Source: an uncultured bacterium (GTDB lineage Bacteria > Bacillota > Clostridia > Lachnospirales > Lachnospiraceae). From it: DNA of 50,982 bases. Location: assembly GCA_947243845.1 (NCBI GenBank), contig CAMXIF010000021.1, forward strand, positions 1 through 50,982, given 5' to 3'. Made by a program: the position numbers and the translations under genes. The notes under the pieces were generated by a model. That model saw only the letters and a program-made list of their open reading frames with translations. It had not been told where the DNA came from and searched no databases. Shown here in pieces: positions 6,818-14,292 of this stretch (position 1 is the stretch's first letter; every line of letters starts with the position of its first letter).

Positions 6818-8224
6818 ATGGGCGGTTTTTTTGGAGTGGCATCAAAGGAAAATTGTATATTTGATCTGTTTTTTGGAACTGATTATCATTCCCATCTGGG
6901 AACAAGGCGGGCCGGTATGGCGCTTTACAGTAAGGAGGAAGGGTTTGACCGGGCAATCCATAATATCGAGAACACGCCTTTTCGTACGAAATTCGATAAA
7001 GATGTCAACAAGATGCATGGCACGCTGGGCATAGGGTGTATTTCCGATTATGAACCGCAGCCATTGATCATTCGCTCTCATCATGGTACTTACGCTATCA
7101 CTACGGTAGGTAAGATCAATAATAAGGATGAGATCGTATCGGAGATTTTTAAGAATGGCAGGGGACATTTCCTGGAGATGAGCGGGGGAGATATCAATGC
7201 CACAGAATTAGTAGCAGCTGTTATTAATCAGAAAGACAACCTGATTGAGGGAATGCAGTATGCGCAGGAACTGATAGATGGTTCCATGACAATGCTGATC
7301 ATGACGGAGAAGGGGATTTATGCGGCAAGGGATCGTTATGGTCGTACACCGGTGACCATTGGCATAAAAGATAACGCCTGTTGTATCTCTTTTGAAAGCT
7401 TTGCCTATTTGAATCTGGGTTATAAACCGGAACGGGAATTGGGACCGGGTGAGATTGTGGTTGTGACACCGGAAGGCGTCCGGACGCTGGCGGCGCCGGG
7501 CAAGGATATGAAGATCTGTACTTTCCTTTGGATTTATTATGGATATCCGACTTCTTCCTATGAGGGAGTCAGCGTGGAGGAGATGCGTTACCGTTGCGGC
7601 GCAATGCTGGCCAAACGGGATGATGTGAAGCCGGATATTGTGGCGGGAGTGCCGGATTCCGGAACGGCTCATGCCATTGGCTATGCCAATGAATCGGGGA
7701 TTCCTTTTTCCAGGCCCTTTATCAAATATACACCTACCTGGCCAAGGTCGTTCATGCCCACAATTCAGAGTAAGCGTGATCTGATCGCGAAGATGAAACT
7801 GATTCCGGTACATGATCTGATCAAAGACCGCAGCCTGCTTCTGATTGATGACTCCATTGTGCGGGGGACGCAGCTTCGGGAAACCACGGAGTTCTTGTAT
7901 CAGAGTGGTGCCAGGGAAGTGCATATCAGGCCGGCCTGTCCGCCGCTTCTCTTTGGTTGTAAATATCTGAATTTTTCCCGCTCCACTTCGGAGATGGAAT
8001 TGATTGCCCGCCGGGTGATCCAGGAGCTGGAGGGAGATAACAAGTATCCGAATCTCTCTGTCTATGCGGATCCGGAGAGCAGTGAATATAAGGAGATGCT
8101 TAAGAAGATTGGGGAAAAACTTAACTTCACATCACTTCGTTATCATCGGTTGGACGATATGATAGCTTCTGTTGGCATTGATAAGTGTAAGCTGTGTACA
8201 TACTGCTGGGATGGCCGGGAGTGA
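6818..8224 (+). CDS. PurF-like amidophosphoribosyltransferase homologue without the catalytic cysteine
   Basis: A 468-residue homologue of glutamine PRPP amidotransferase, which makes phosphoribosylamine in the first step of purine synthesis. The N-terminal Ntn-hydrolase part and the C-terminal phosphoribosyltransferase part are both present. The PRPP-binding loop LLLIDDSIVRGTQ is at residues 341-353. Cysteines matching the iron-sulfur ligands of the Bacillus-type enzyme are kept (C234, C381, and C457/C460 in CKLC). However, the protein starts MGGFFGV, whereas active PurF starts MCG: the nucleophilic Cys that becomes residue 1 is Gly. Glutamine hydrolysis should be impossible. The start is fixed by AGGAGG seven bases upstream. 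It may use ammonia, another substrate, or be regulatory. Confidence 0.85.
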   Translation: MGGFFGVASKENCIFDLFFGTDYHSHLGTRRAGMALYSKEEGFDRAIHNIENTPFRTKFDKDVNKMHGTLGIGCISDYEPQPLIIRSHHGTYAITTVGKINNKDEIVSEIFKNGRGHFLEMSGGDINATELVAAVINQKDNLIEGMQYAQELIDGSMTMLIMTEKGIYAARDRYGRTPVTIGIKDNACCISFESFAYLNLGYKPERELGPGEIVVVTPEGVRTLAAPGKDMKICTFLWIYYGYPTSSYEGVSVEEMRYRCGAMLAKRDDVKPDIVAGVPDSGTAHAIGYANESGIPFSRPFIKYTPTWPRSFMPTIQSKRDLIAKMKLIPVHDLIKDRSLLLIDDSIVRGTQLRETTEFLYQSGAREVHIRPACPPLLFGCKYLNFSRSTSEMELIARRVIQELEGDNKYPNLSVYADPESSEYKEMLKKIGEKLNFTSLRYHRLDDMIASVGIDKCKLCTYCWDGRE

Positions 8225-8297
8225 TCTATTTCTTTGGAATAAGACGGATTCGGGACTGACTAAGAAAAGGAAACAGACAAAATTTTCATAATAGGCA

Positions 8298-8326
8298 TTG
8301 ACGCTGGTTTCCAGTCCCATTATAAT
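8298..8326 (+). promoter_or_regulatory. SigA-type promoter of the manganese exporter gene
   Basis: TTGACG, exactly 17 bases, TATAAT. Transcription would begin at about 8333, just before the riboswitch. Confidence 0.85.
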
Positions 8327-8340
8327 AGAATACTATAATA

Positions 8341-8519
8341 TATGAGGGAGTAGTCGGCGTCTGGCAGAATCGGACGCGGTATGCCAACATACTGATGGAG
8401 GCTGTTTGGGGCTGATATCTGGTATATCTTAATTGATGAGACTCATGTATGGCGGAGCGCTGTACGTGTGTCTTGAGCGAAATTTGAGGGATAGATACCG
8501 TATAGTATCTGTCCCTTTT
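8341..8519 (+). promoter_or_regulatory. yybP-ykoY-type manganese riboswitch
   Basis: The leader between the promoter and the exporter gene has the hallmarks of this manganese-sensing RNA: GAGGGAGTAG at its 5' end, GCCAACATACTGA at 8383-8395, and a long hairpin from about 8439 to 8475 (AGAC and CATGTA pairing with TACGTG and GTCT). It ends in an intrinsic terminator. The downstream gene belongs to a manganese-exporting family often controlled this way. In the known members manganese binding prevents termination and turns the exporter on. I recognised it from conserved words and context, not from a covariance search. Confidence 0.75.
8488..8519 (+). terminator. Riboswitch-controlled intrinsic terminator
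   Basis: GGGATAGATAC pairs with GTATCTGTCCC (one wobble), followed by TTTT. It stands 64 bases before the exporter start and is the likely expression platform. Confidence 0.8.
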
Positions 8520-8582
8520 CATATGTCAATATGAAAAGACGCATGCGGGAAAACACCTAGGATAAGAAAGAGAGGATTGGTC

Positions 8583-9278
8583 ATGATCATTTTTGTGACA
8601 GTGCTGGCAACGATCTTTATAGCAGAGATGGGGGATAAGACCCAGCTGCTATTAGTAGCGATGGCGGGGAAATATAAGATTCCTCACATTCTGACGGGAA
8701 CCTGGCTTGCCACGGCAGTGCTAAATCTGCTGGCGGTAGGAGTAGGAGCAGCCCTCGGCAGTTATCTGGATATGCGGGTCATCAAAATAGCGGCGGCGCT
8801 TGCTTTCTTCTGGTTTGCTTACAGTACGATCAGGGGTGAGGAGAATGACGGAGAGGAGAACGAGATAAAGCATCGCTTTGGTCCGATCCTTGGCATTTTC
8901 ATTTCGTTTTTCATTGGAGAATTGGGAGATAAAACACAGCTGTCTGCGATCACACTGGCAGCAACGTACACGGATCATAATTTTGCTAACGCATGTTATG
9001 TATTCTTTGGATGTACATTGGGACTGATTTTGGCGGATCTGATCGGTCTGATCGTGGGAGTGGTCTTAAAAAGTAAGATGCCGGCCGGACTTTTGAATAA
9101 CCTTTCCTTTGCAATTTTTGCTCTCTTTGGAGCCGCCAGTCTGCGGGAGGCCTTTGGTCTGATTTTTGGAGCGGGCAGCAGGATATCTGTGATTCTTACA
9201 GTTGGGATTACCATGGTATTTATGGGAATCTGTGTGCTGGCGGTTTACAGAAAGACAAAACGCGGCGGCCGGGAGTAG
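8583..9278 (+). CDS. TMEM165/GDT1 (UPF0016) family manganese exporter
   Basis: A 231-residue polytopic membrane protein with the two family motifs that form the cation path: EMGDKTQ at residues 15-21 and ELGDKTQ at 113-119. Two similar three-helix halves are joined by a charged loop (GEENDGEENEIKHR). Members export manganese, and some also move calcium. I took the ATG at 8583, six bases after the GAGAGGA ribosome-binding sequence; the TTG at 8577 touches that site and is too close. The gene stands alone behind a manganese-type riboswitch, so it should be induced when manganese is high. Confidence 0.9.
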   Translation: MIIFVTVLATIFIAEMGDKTQLLLVAMAGKYKIPHILTGTWLATAVLNLLAVGVGAALGSYLDMRVIKIAAALAFFWFAYSTIRGEENDGEENEIKHRFGPILGIFISFFIGELGDKTQLSAITLAATYTDHNFANACYVFFGCTLGLILADLIGLIVGVVLKSKMPAGLLNNLSFAIFALFGAASLREAFGLIFGAGSRISVILTVGITMVFMGICVLAVYRKTKRGGRE

Positions 9279-9312
9279 GCAGTGCTGTAAAAGAAGGCTG
9301 TCATTTTATAGA

Positions 9313-9392
9313 GATATCGATTAGAGTGCCAAAATGTGCAATCTGCCAGTTAAATTTTATGAAAGCACCTTTTGACACCCTAATCAGATATC
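9313..9392. repeat. Long imperfect inverted repeat (80 bases)
   Basis: Two arms of about 27 bases: GATATC, GATTAG, GTG, CAAAA and GTGC on the left (9313-9339) pair with GCAC, TTTTG, CAC, CTAATC and GATATC on the right (9365-9392). Single mismatches fall symmetrically between the blocks. The loop is about 25 bases. It lies between two genes on the same strand. It lacks a T-run, so it is not an ordinary terminator; a small mobile repeat or a stable RNA is possible. Confidence 0.7.
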
Positions 9393-9500
9393 TGATAAAA
9401 TAGGATAGGAATATGGCAGGACGAGAATATAGATGGTATGGAGCAAGATGAAATATTGGTATCATAGATTACAGATATCATAGAAACAGGGGGAGAATGA

Positions 9501-10484
9501 ATGTTATTTAAGTGCAAGAATTGCGGCAGCAACGTGGTTTATGAACCGCACAGGGGAATTATGTACTGTCCGCATTGTGAAGGGGAAGACAGCGAGGAGC
9601 GGATCGACAATCATTCCATGACACAGTGCGTCAACTGCGGCGCACCCATTGAGGTGAAGGATTACATATCTGCGTGTCGCTGTGAACACTGCGGCAGTTA
9701 TTTGGTTATCAATGAGCGCGTGGAAGGGGTTTATGAACCGCATATGATCCTTCCCTTTTGTGTGAGTAAGCAGGCGGCGGTAGCCGCAATGGAACATGAA
9801 TTTTCCAAAAGACTGTTTACGCCTTCGGATTTTATGTCTGCTAAGAGTTTGGAAAAGATGGAAGGAATTTATGTGCCCTTCTGGCTATATGATTATGAAG
9901 CGGATTACGATTATGCCGGGGAAGGTATCAAGATCAGGACCTGGACCAGCGGGGATACGGAATACACAGAAACTTCCTATTATGAGGTGCTTCGTAGAAT
10001 GGCGGTAGACTTTGACAGGATTCCGGTGGATGCGTCCTATGCCATGGATGACGGGGTCATGGATTTGATGGAACCCTATGATTATCAGAAACTGGCAGGA
10101 TTTAATCCCAAATATATGTCAGGCTTCTATGGGGAGATTTATAACCAGAGCGCACCGGAATTGGAGGGCAGGGCGCAGGTCAAAGCCAGAAGTTCTTCTC
10201 AGGAGATGATGCAGGCTTCTTTAGGAGGATACAACCATGTGAGGCCCTTTAGAAATAATCTGAACCTTTCCAGAAACGGCGTCCATTATGCGCTGATGCC
10301 GGTATGGCAGTATTTGTATCATTATAAGGGTCAGACATATCAGTATCATGTTAATGGACAGACTGGGAAGGTGATCGGTATCACACCGGTGTCTAAGGCG
10401 AAGGTGCTCTCCTATGCGGCTTCTGTACTGGCAGCTGTGACGGCGGCAGGCTATATGCTTGTGTGGGCATTGGAGATTCTATAG
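9501..10484 (+). CDS. Zinc-ribbon membrane-anchored protein of unknown function
   Basis: A 327-residue protein. The N-terminus has three zinc-ribbon pairs: CKNC at residues 5-8 with CPHC at 23-26, then CVNC and CEHC. A middle region with many Tyr, Asp and Glu residues follows (YVPFWLYDYEADYDY). A single hydrophobic helix lies at the C-terminal end (about 300-325), so it is probably tail-anchored with the ribbons in the cytoplasm. Similar proteins in Clostridia are annotated as TFIIB-type zinc-ribbon proteins; their role is unknown. The start follows GGGGGAGAATGA. The stop lies 14 bases before the TPM-domain gene, so the two are probably co-transcribed and may work together at the membrane. 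Confidence 0.75.
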   Translation: MLFKCKNCGSNVVYEPHRGIMYCPHCEGEDSEERIDNHSMTQCVNCGAPIEVKDYISACRCEHCGSYLVINERVEGVYEPHMILPFCVSKQAAVAAMEHEFSKRLFTPSDFMSAKSLEKMEGIYVPFWLYDYEADYDYAGEGIKIRTWTSGDTEYTETSYYEVLRRMAVDFDRIPVDASYAMDDGVMDLMEPYDYQKLAGFNPKYMSGFYGEIYNQSAPELEGRAQVKARSSSQEMMQASLGGYNHVRPFRNNLNLSRNGVHYALMPVWQYLYHYKGQTYQYHVNGQTGKVIGITPVSKAKVLSYAASVLAAVTAAGYMLVWALEIL

Positions 10485-10498
10485 AGGGAGGAGAGCAG

Positions 10499-11371
10499 AT
10501 GAGAGAGTATTTTCGTTATTTTAAATGGATTTATATTATCCTGGCTGTGCTGGGAATCTTGCTGTTTGTTCTCCATGTCGGGCATTGGGGTATAGCACTG
10601 ACGGCAGATTATCAGAGGACGAATAAGGAATGTCTCACAGATCAGAGAGTGTTTGATTACGGTGATGTGCTGACGGATAAGGAAGAACAGAAGCTTGAGA
10701 AGCTGATTGCCAAGAGAGAGAAACAGACCGGATGTGATATCGTGCTGATCACCTTGCATGAGTCCTTAAAAGAATATGCCAGGGAGATTGAACCGGGGGT
10801 AAGCTACAATGAATTTGTGGGGGTCTATGCAGAGCAGTTCTGGAAGGAAAACGGGCTTGGTTATGACAGGCCGGATGGAGATGGTGTTGTACTTGTAGAC
10901 AACTGGTATAGGGAAGATGATGGGGCAATCTATACCGGGTTTTCTGCCAGAGGGCGAGTGATAGATGCGTATACGGATCTGCAGATAAACCATATTCTCG
11001 ATAATGTGTACCGCTATGTGGAACAAAATCCGTACCGGGCTTATAAGACCTATGTTAATGATTTCTATCATGATATGCTGGGTATAAATGTGTTTTCGAT
11101 TTATATACCGCGGATTGCGTACTGGATCGTAGGAATAATATCGGCTGTTATATTTATTTTGTACAATTGGCGTTCCAGGAAAGGGAGAAAAACCATTACG
11201 GCGGTCACCTATGTGGCAGGCGGCAAACCGGTTTTCCGGGTATGTGAAGACAGATTCATCAGAAAAACTGTGACACGGCGCAAAATTGAGAGGAGCAGCA
11301 GCGGAAGCAGCGGTGGAAGCGGTGGCGGCGGTGGCGGAGGCCGTTCCGGGTTCGGAAGTCATAGCCGCTAA
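10499..11371 (+). CDS. TPM-domain membrane protein with Gly/Ser-rich tail (YgcG-like)
   Basis: A 290-residue protein. TM1 is at about residues 7-27. A TPM domain follows (about 50-185: LTDKEEQKLEKLIAKREKQTGCDIVLIT, then GDGVVLVDNWYRE and the Arg-rich GFSARGRVID). A second membrane helix is at about 205-225, and the C-terminus is a low-complexity Ser/Gly tail ending in FGSHSR. This layout matches YgcG/TPM_phosphatase proteins, whose role is not settled although acid phosphatase activity was reported for plant relatives. I start at 10499, with GGGAGGAG five bases upstream; the frame is open 12 codons further but overlaps the preceding gene. Confidence 0.8.
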   Translation: MREYFRYFKWIYIILAVLGILLFVLHVGHWGIALTADYQRTNKECLTDQRVFDYGDVLTDKEEQKLEKLIAKREKQTGCDIVLITLHESLKEYAREIEPGVSYNEFVGVYAEQFWKENGLGYDRPDGDGVVLVDNWYREDDGAIYTGFSARGRVIDAYTDLQINHILDNVYRYVEQNPYRAYKTYVNDFYHDMLGINVFSIYIPRIAYWIVGIISAVIFILYNWRSRKGRKTITAVTYVAGGKPVFRVCEDRFIRKTVTRRKIERSSSGSSGGSGGGGGGGRSGFGSHSR

Positions 11372-11377
11372 CTGACC

Positions 11378-11413
11378 AAGCTGCGTTCAATCTTGAGGAT
11401 TGCTTCGCAGCTT
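11378..11413 (+). repeat. Hairpin after the TPM gene
   Basis: AAGCTGCG pairs with CGCAGCTT, with inner CAATC/GATTG pairing. It is followed by CAGAAAGG, so the true terminator is probably the next hairpin. Confidence 0.5.
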
Positions 11414-11424
11414 CAGAAAGGCAT

Positions 11425-11462
11425 AAAAAAACAACCCACAAGACGGTATGGGTTGTTTTTTA
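11425..11462. terminator. Bidirectional terminator between the TPM gene and rpsT
   Basis: ACAACCCA (11431-11438) pairs with TGGGTTGT (11449-11456), with six A before and a T-run after, so it works on both strands between these convergent genes. Confidence 0.85.
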
Positions 11463-11507
11463 GTGTCATCATTTTATGCCTTAAAGATTATTCCGCAGGA
11501 ATTTCTT

Positions 11508-11771
11508 TTAGGCCATTTTATTAACGGCAGTTGCAAGACGGGATACTTTCCTTGCAGATGTATTCTTGTGGTAAACGCCCTTCTTTGTAGCCTTGTCAAT
11601 AGCGGAAGTAGCAGCGAGCAGTGCGCTCTTTGCCGCTTCTTTATCATTAGCCTCGATGGCAGCATTCACTTTCTTGATTGCTGTCTTGACGCCGGACTTA
11701 ATTGCTTTATTTCTGTCCGCTTTGGTCTTGTTTACCAGGATCCTCTTCTTTGCAGATTTGATATTTGCCAT
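11508..11771 (-). CDS. rpsT: 30S ribosomal protein S20
   Basis: An 87-residue, Lys/Ala-rich protein starting MANIKSAKKRILVNKTKADRNK, with the usual S20 body and the KGVYHKNTSARKVSRL segment near the end. It binds 16S rRNA early in assembly of the small subunit. The ATG at 11771 has TAGGAGGTG upstream. A promoter at 11875-11903 gives a leader of about 100 bases. It is transcribed alone, opposite to its neighbours; rpsT next to gpr, spoIIP, lepA and hemW is a usual arrangement in Firmicutes. Confidence 0.97.
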   Translation of the reverse strand: MANIKSAKKRILVNKTKADRNKAIKSGVKTAIKKVNAAIEANDKEAAKSALLAATSAIDKATKKGVYHKNTSARKVSRLATAVNKMA

Positions 11772-11874
11772 AATTACACCTCCTATGCTCCTTCTGTCAG
11801 GATTGACTGAATGTATTATAGACGTGTCTCATTAAAGCCGGACACGGACGTTTTAATGGAAACACACGTATATT

Positions 11875-11903
11875 ATATTAGTTTATGGGAATGGTGATGT
11901 CAA
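11875..11903 (-). promoter_or_regulatory. SigA-type promoter of rpsT
   Basis: Minus strand TTGACA, 17 bases, TAATAT. Confidence 0.7.
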
Positions 11904-12032
11904 TACATATTTTGTTTATTTTTGCAAAAAATAGAAAAGAAAATAGGCAAGTAAAAGGAAAACGCATATAAATATAACATAAGATGCTGCAGACGGCAGC
12001 TTTATGTGGGCGCGGGAAGGAAGGAGCATGAT

Positions 12033-12899
12033 ATGAACAGCTGGTCAAATGTCAGGACGGACTTGGCGTTGGAAGCCAGAGAAGGTATTGGAGAAAAAGA
12101 GTCTGAACTACATGGTGTTATCGTAGAAGAGGAGTATGATGAAGAAGCAGATGTGCATATTACCAGGGTTCTCATTGAGACTAAGAATGGTGCCAAGGCG
12201 CTGGGCAAGCCGATGGGAACCTATATCACGCTGGAGGCGCCGGCCATGACGGAACCTGAGGAGGATTATCATCAGGAAATTTCGGCGATTTTGGCGGCGC
12301 AGATTCGCAATATATTGCCGGATCCGGATAAGGAACAGTCCATTCTGGTGGTGGGACTCGGCAACCGTGAGGTGACTGCGGATTCTCTGGGGCCCAATGT
12401 GGCAGATAATCTTTTTGTAAACAGACATATTGTGAAAGAGTATGGAAAGGTGGCGTATAATCAGTCTAAAATGCATTTGGTGAGCAGTTTGGTACCGGGA
12501 GTCATGGCGAAGACAGGCATGGAGTCAGCGGAGATCATCAAAGGGGTCATCAATGAGACGAAGCCGGATGTGGTAATTGTGATAGATGCACTGGCGGCTC
12601 GTTCTACGAAACGCCTGAACCGTACCATACAGATTACGAATACAGGAATCCATCCCGGCTCCGGGGTGGGGAACCACAGAAACGCTATCACACAAGAGAC
12701 ACTTAATGTGCCGGTATTGGCGCTGGGGGTGCCTACCGTGGTGGATGCGGCCACGATCGTGGGAGATGCCATGGGAGAACGACCGGCAACTTTGACGGAA
12801 CTGAATAATATGTATGTAACAACTAAGGATGTGGATCAGCAGATTCAGCAGATCAGCCACATTCTCTGTGATGGGATCAACAAGGCGCTGATCTTCTAG
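12033..12899 (+). CDS. gpr: GPR endopeptidase (spore germination protease)
   Basis: A 288-residue aspartic-type protease that degrades the small acid-soluble proteins protecting spore DNA during germination. It is made as a zymogen in the forespore. Near the N-terminus is VRTDLALEAREG, close to the conserved GPR self-cleavage region. Further on are GLGNREVTADSLGPNVADN, DVVIVIDALAARS and GSGVGNHRNAI, all typical of the family. I chose the ATG at 12033 behind AAGGAAGGAG; the upstream GTG at 12006 is less likely. spoIIP follows after nine bases, the common gpr-spoIIP pair. Forespore sigma control is expected, but I could not find a convincing sigF/sigG promoter. Confidence 0.95.
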   Translation: MNSWSNVRTDLALEAREGIGEKESELHGVIVEEEYDEEADVHITRVLIETKNGAKALGKPMGTYITLEAPAMTEPEEDYHQEISAILAAQIRNILPDPDKEQSILVVGLGNREVTADSLGPNVADNLFVNRHIVKEYGKVAYNQSKMHLVSSLVPGVMAKTGMESAEIIKGVINETKPDVVIVIDALAARSTKRLNRTIQITNTGIHPGSGVGNHRNAITQETLNVPVLALGVPTVVDAATIVGDAMGERPATLTELNNMYVTTKDVDQQIQQISHILCDGINKALIF

Positions 12900-12907
12900 C
12901 GGATGGC

Positions 12908-14227
12908 ATGAAGTCATGTTCTTACTGCATATATCTTAGTATGGACATCAAAAAGAAAATTCCGAGGATAATTTTAATAATACTTGTTACCATATCGCTT
13001 TTCTTTGTTATGAAAGAGTGGGGGCAGGAGAAAGAGAAGACGGAGAAGGGACAAGGGGCGCTTTTAGACTGGGTGAAAGAAATGGTAATGGAACCTTATC
13101 TTCCTGTGATCAGCAGGATGAATGAAGGAAAGAGCAGCGCTTTTCAGGGGGATGTGATTACCAAGGGAGTGCTTTTGGAATATCCGGTGTTTCTTTTTTA
13201 TCTGGAAGAGGCGGACAATCAGGAGTATGTGACGGAGAGTGATTATGCCAGACTGCTAGTGTTAGAGGGCAGTGACGAGGACCGTAAGTCGATTGACGAG
13301 GGTGATTTGGAGTATGGGGATGACGCCATGCATCTTGAGCAGGGCATGGAAAACGAATTGTTAAAAGAAAACGAACGTTATTTATCGAAGCAGTCAAATG
13401 ATAATGTAAGTGATGAGTCAGAGGAGGCCATAGTTTTTCAACCGGCAGCAGAGAAGAGTTTCCGCTATCAGTGGGAGGGCCTTGTGGATTATGATGATCT
13501 GATCAAGGCTTTTTATGCTGTGGACAGCACTACGAAGGCCGGGGAAGAGCTTTTGGAGGCGAAAGAACTTCTTTCCAAGGACATGCGTATCCATGGAAGC
13601 GCGGAAGAACCACAGATTCTGATCTATCACACCCATTCCCAGGAAGCCTTTGTGGATTCGATACCGGGGGATGAGAACAGCGGGATTCTGGGCGCAGGCG
13701 AGTATCTGGCATCTATTTTGCGTAAACGGTACGGATATAACGTGCTGCATCACACAGCCTGCTATGATGCGGACAGAGATTATGCCTACAGCAATTCTCT
13801 GCCGGAGATTGAGAAACTACTCAAGGACAATCCATCCATTGAGGTGGTGATAGATCTTCATCGGGATGCGATGCCGGCAGATAGGCGTCTGGTGATGAAT
13901 CTGCAGGGTAGACCCACCGCACAGTTTATGTTCTTTAACGGGTTGAGCCGTACCAAAAAAGGAGAAATCTCCTATCTGGAGAATCCTTTTCTGGAAGAGA
14001 ACCTGGCCTTTTCTTTCCAGATGCAGACGGTCTGCAATGAATATTATCCGGGGATCGCACGCAGGATTTACCTGAAAGCATATCGTTATAATATGCATCT
14101 GTGTCCGAAAACACTGCTGATCGAACTGGGGGCACAGAATAACACGGAGGAAGAAATACATAACGCATGTGATCCTTTGGCCCATGTGCTGCATTTGGTC
14201 TTAAGCGGGAAGGAGCCGGAGAGATGA
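12908..14227 (+). CDS. spoIIP: Stage II sporulation protein P
   Basis: A 439-residue peptidoglycan amidase/endopeptidase anchored by one helix (about residues 19-36). With SpoIID and SpoIIM it thins septal wall during engulfment of the forespore. The catalytic part has LIYHTHSQEAF with zinc-ligand His at 241 and 243, VVIDLHRDAMP further on, and LLIELGAQNN near the end. The stretch from 105 to 185 is acidic and variable. The start is uncertain: neither ATG 12908 nor ATG 12941 has a strong ribosome-binding site, and translation may be coupled to gpr, nine bases upstream. Confidence 0.95.
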   Translation: MKSCSYCIYLSMDIKKKIPRIILIILVTISLFFVMKEWGQEKEKTEKGQGALLDWVKEMVMEPYLPVISRMNEGKSSAFQGDVITKGVLLEYPVFLFYLEEADNQEYVTESDYARLLVLEGSDEDRKSIDEGDLEYGDDAMHLEQGMENELLKENERYLSKQSNDNVSDESEEAIVFQPAAEKSFRYQWEGLVDYDDLIKAFYAVDSTTKAGEELLEAKELLSKDMRIHGSAEEPQILIYHTHSQEAFVDSIPGDENSGILGAGEYLASILRKRYGYNVLHHTACYDADRDYAYSNSLPEIEKLLKDNPSIEVVIDLHRDAMPADRRLVMNLQGRPTAQFMFFNGLSRTKKGEISYLENPFLEENLAFSFQMQTVCNEYYPGIARRIYLKAYRYNMHLCPKTLLIELGAQNNTEEEIHNACDPLAHVLHLVLSGKEPER

Positions 14228-14230
14228 GAG

Positions 14231-14259
14231 TAGACATCTTTTATTGGATTTGATATACT
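14231..14259 (+). promoter_or_regulatory. SigA-type promoter of lepA
   Basis: TAGACA, 17 bases, TATACT, immediately after the spoIIP stop. It gives lepA-hemW transcription independent of sporulation. Confidence 0.65.
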
Positions 14260-14292
14260 TTCTCCATATGAAAGTGATCAGGGAGGAAGTAT

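Noticed and set aside
11940..12032. A forespore sigma (sigF/sigG) promoter for gpr
   Set aside because: GCATA and CATAAGA words are present but their spacing does not fit the consensus.
12006..12032. Upstream GTG start for gpr
   Set aside because: The AAGGAAGGAG ribosome-binding site falls inside that extension and is well placed only for the ATG at 12033.
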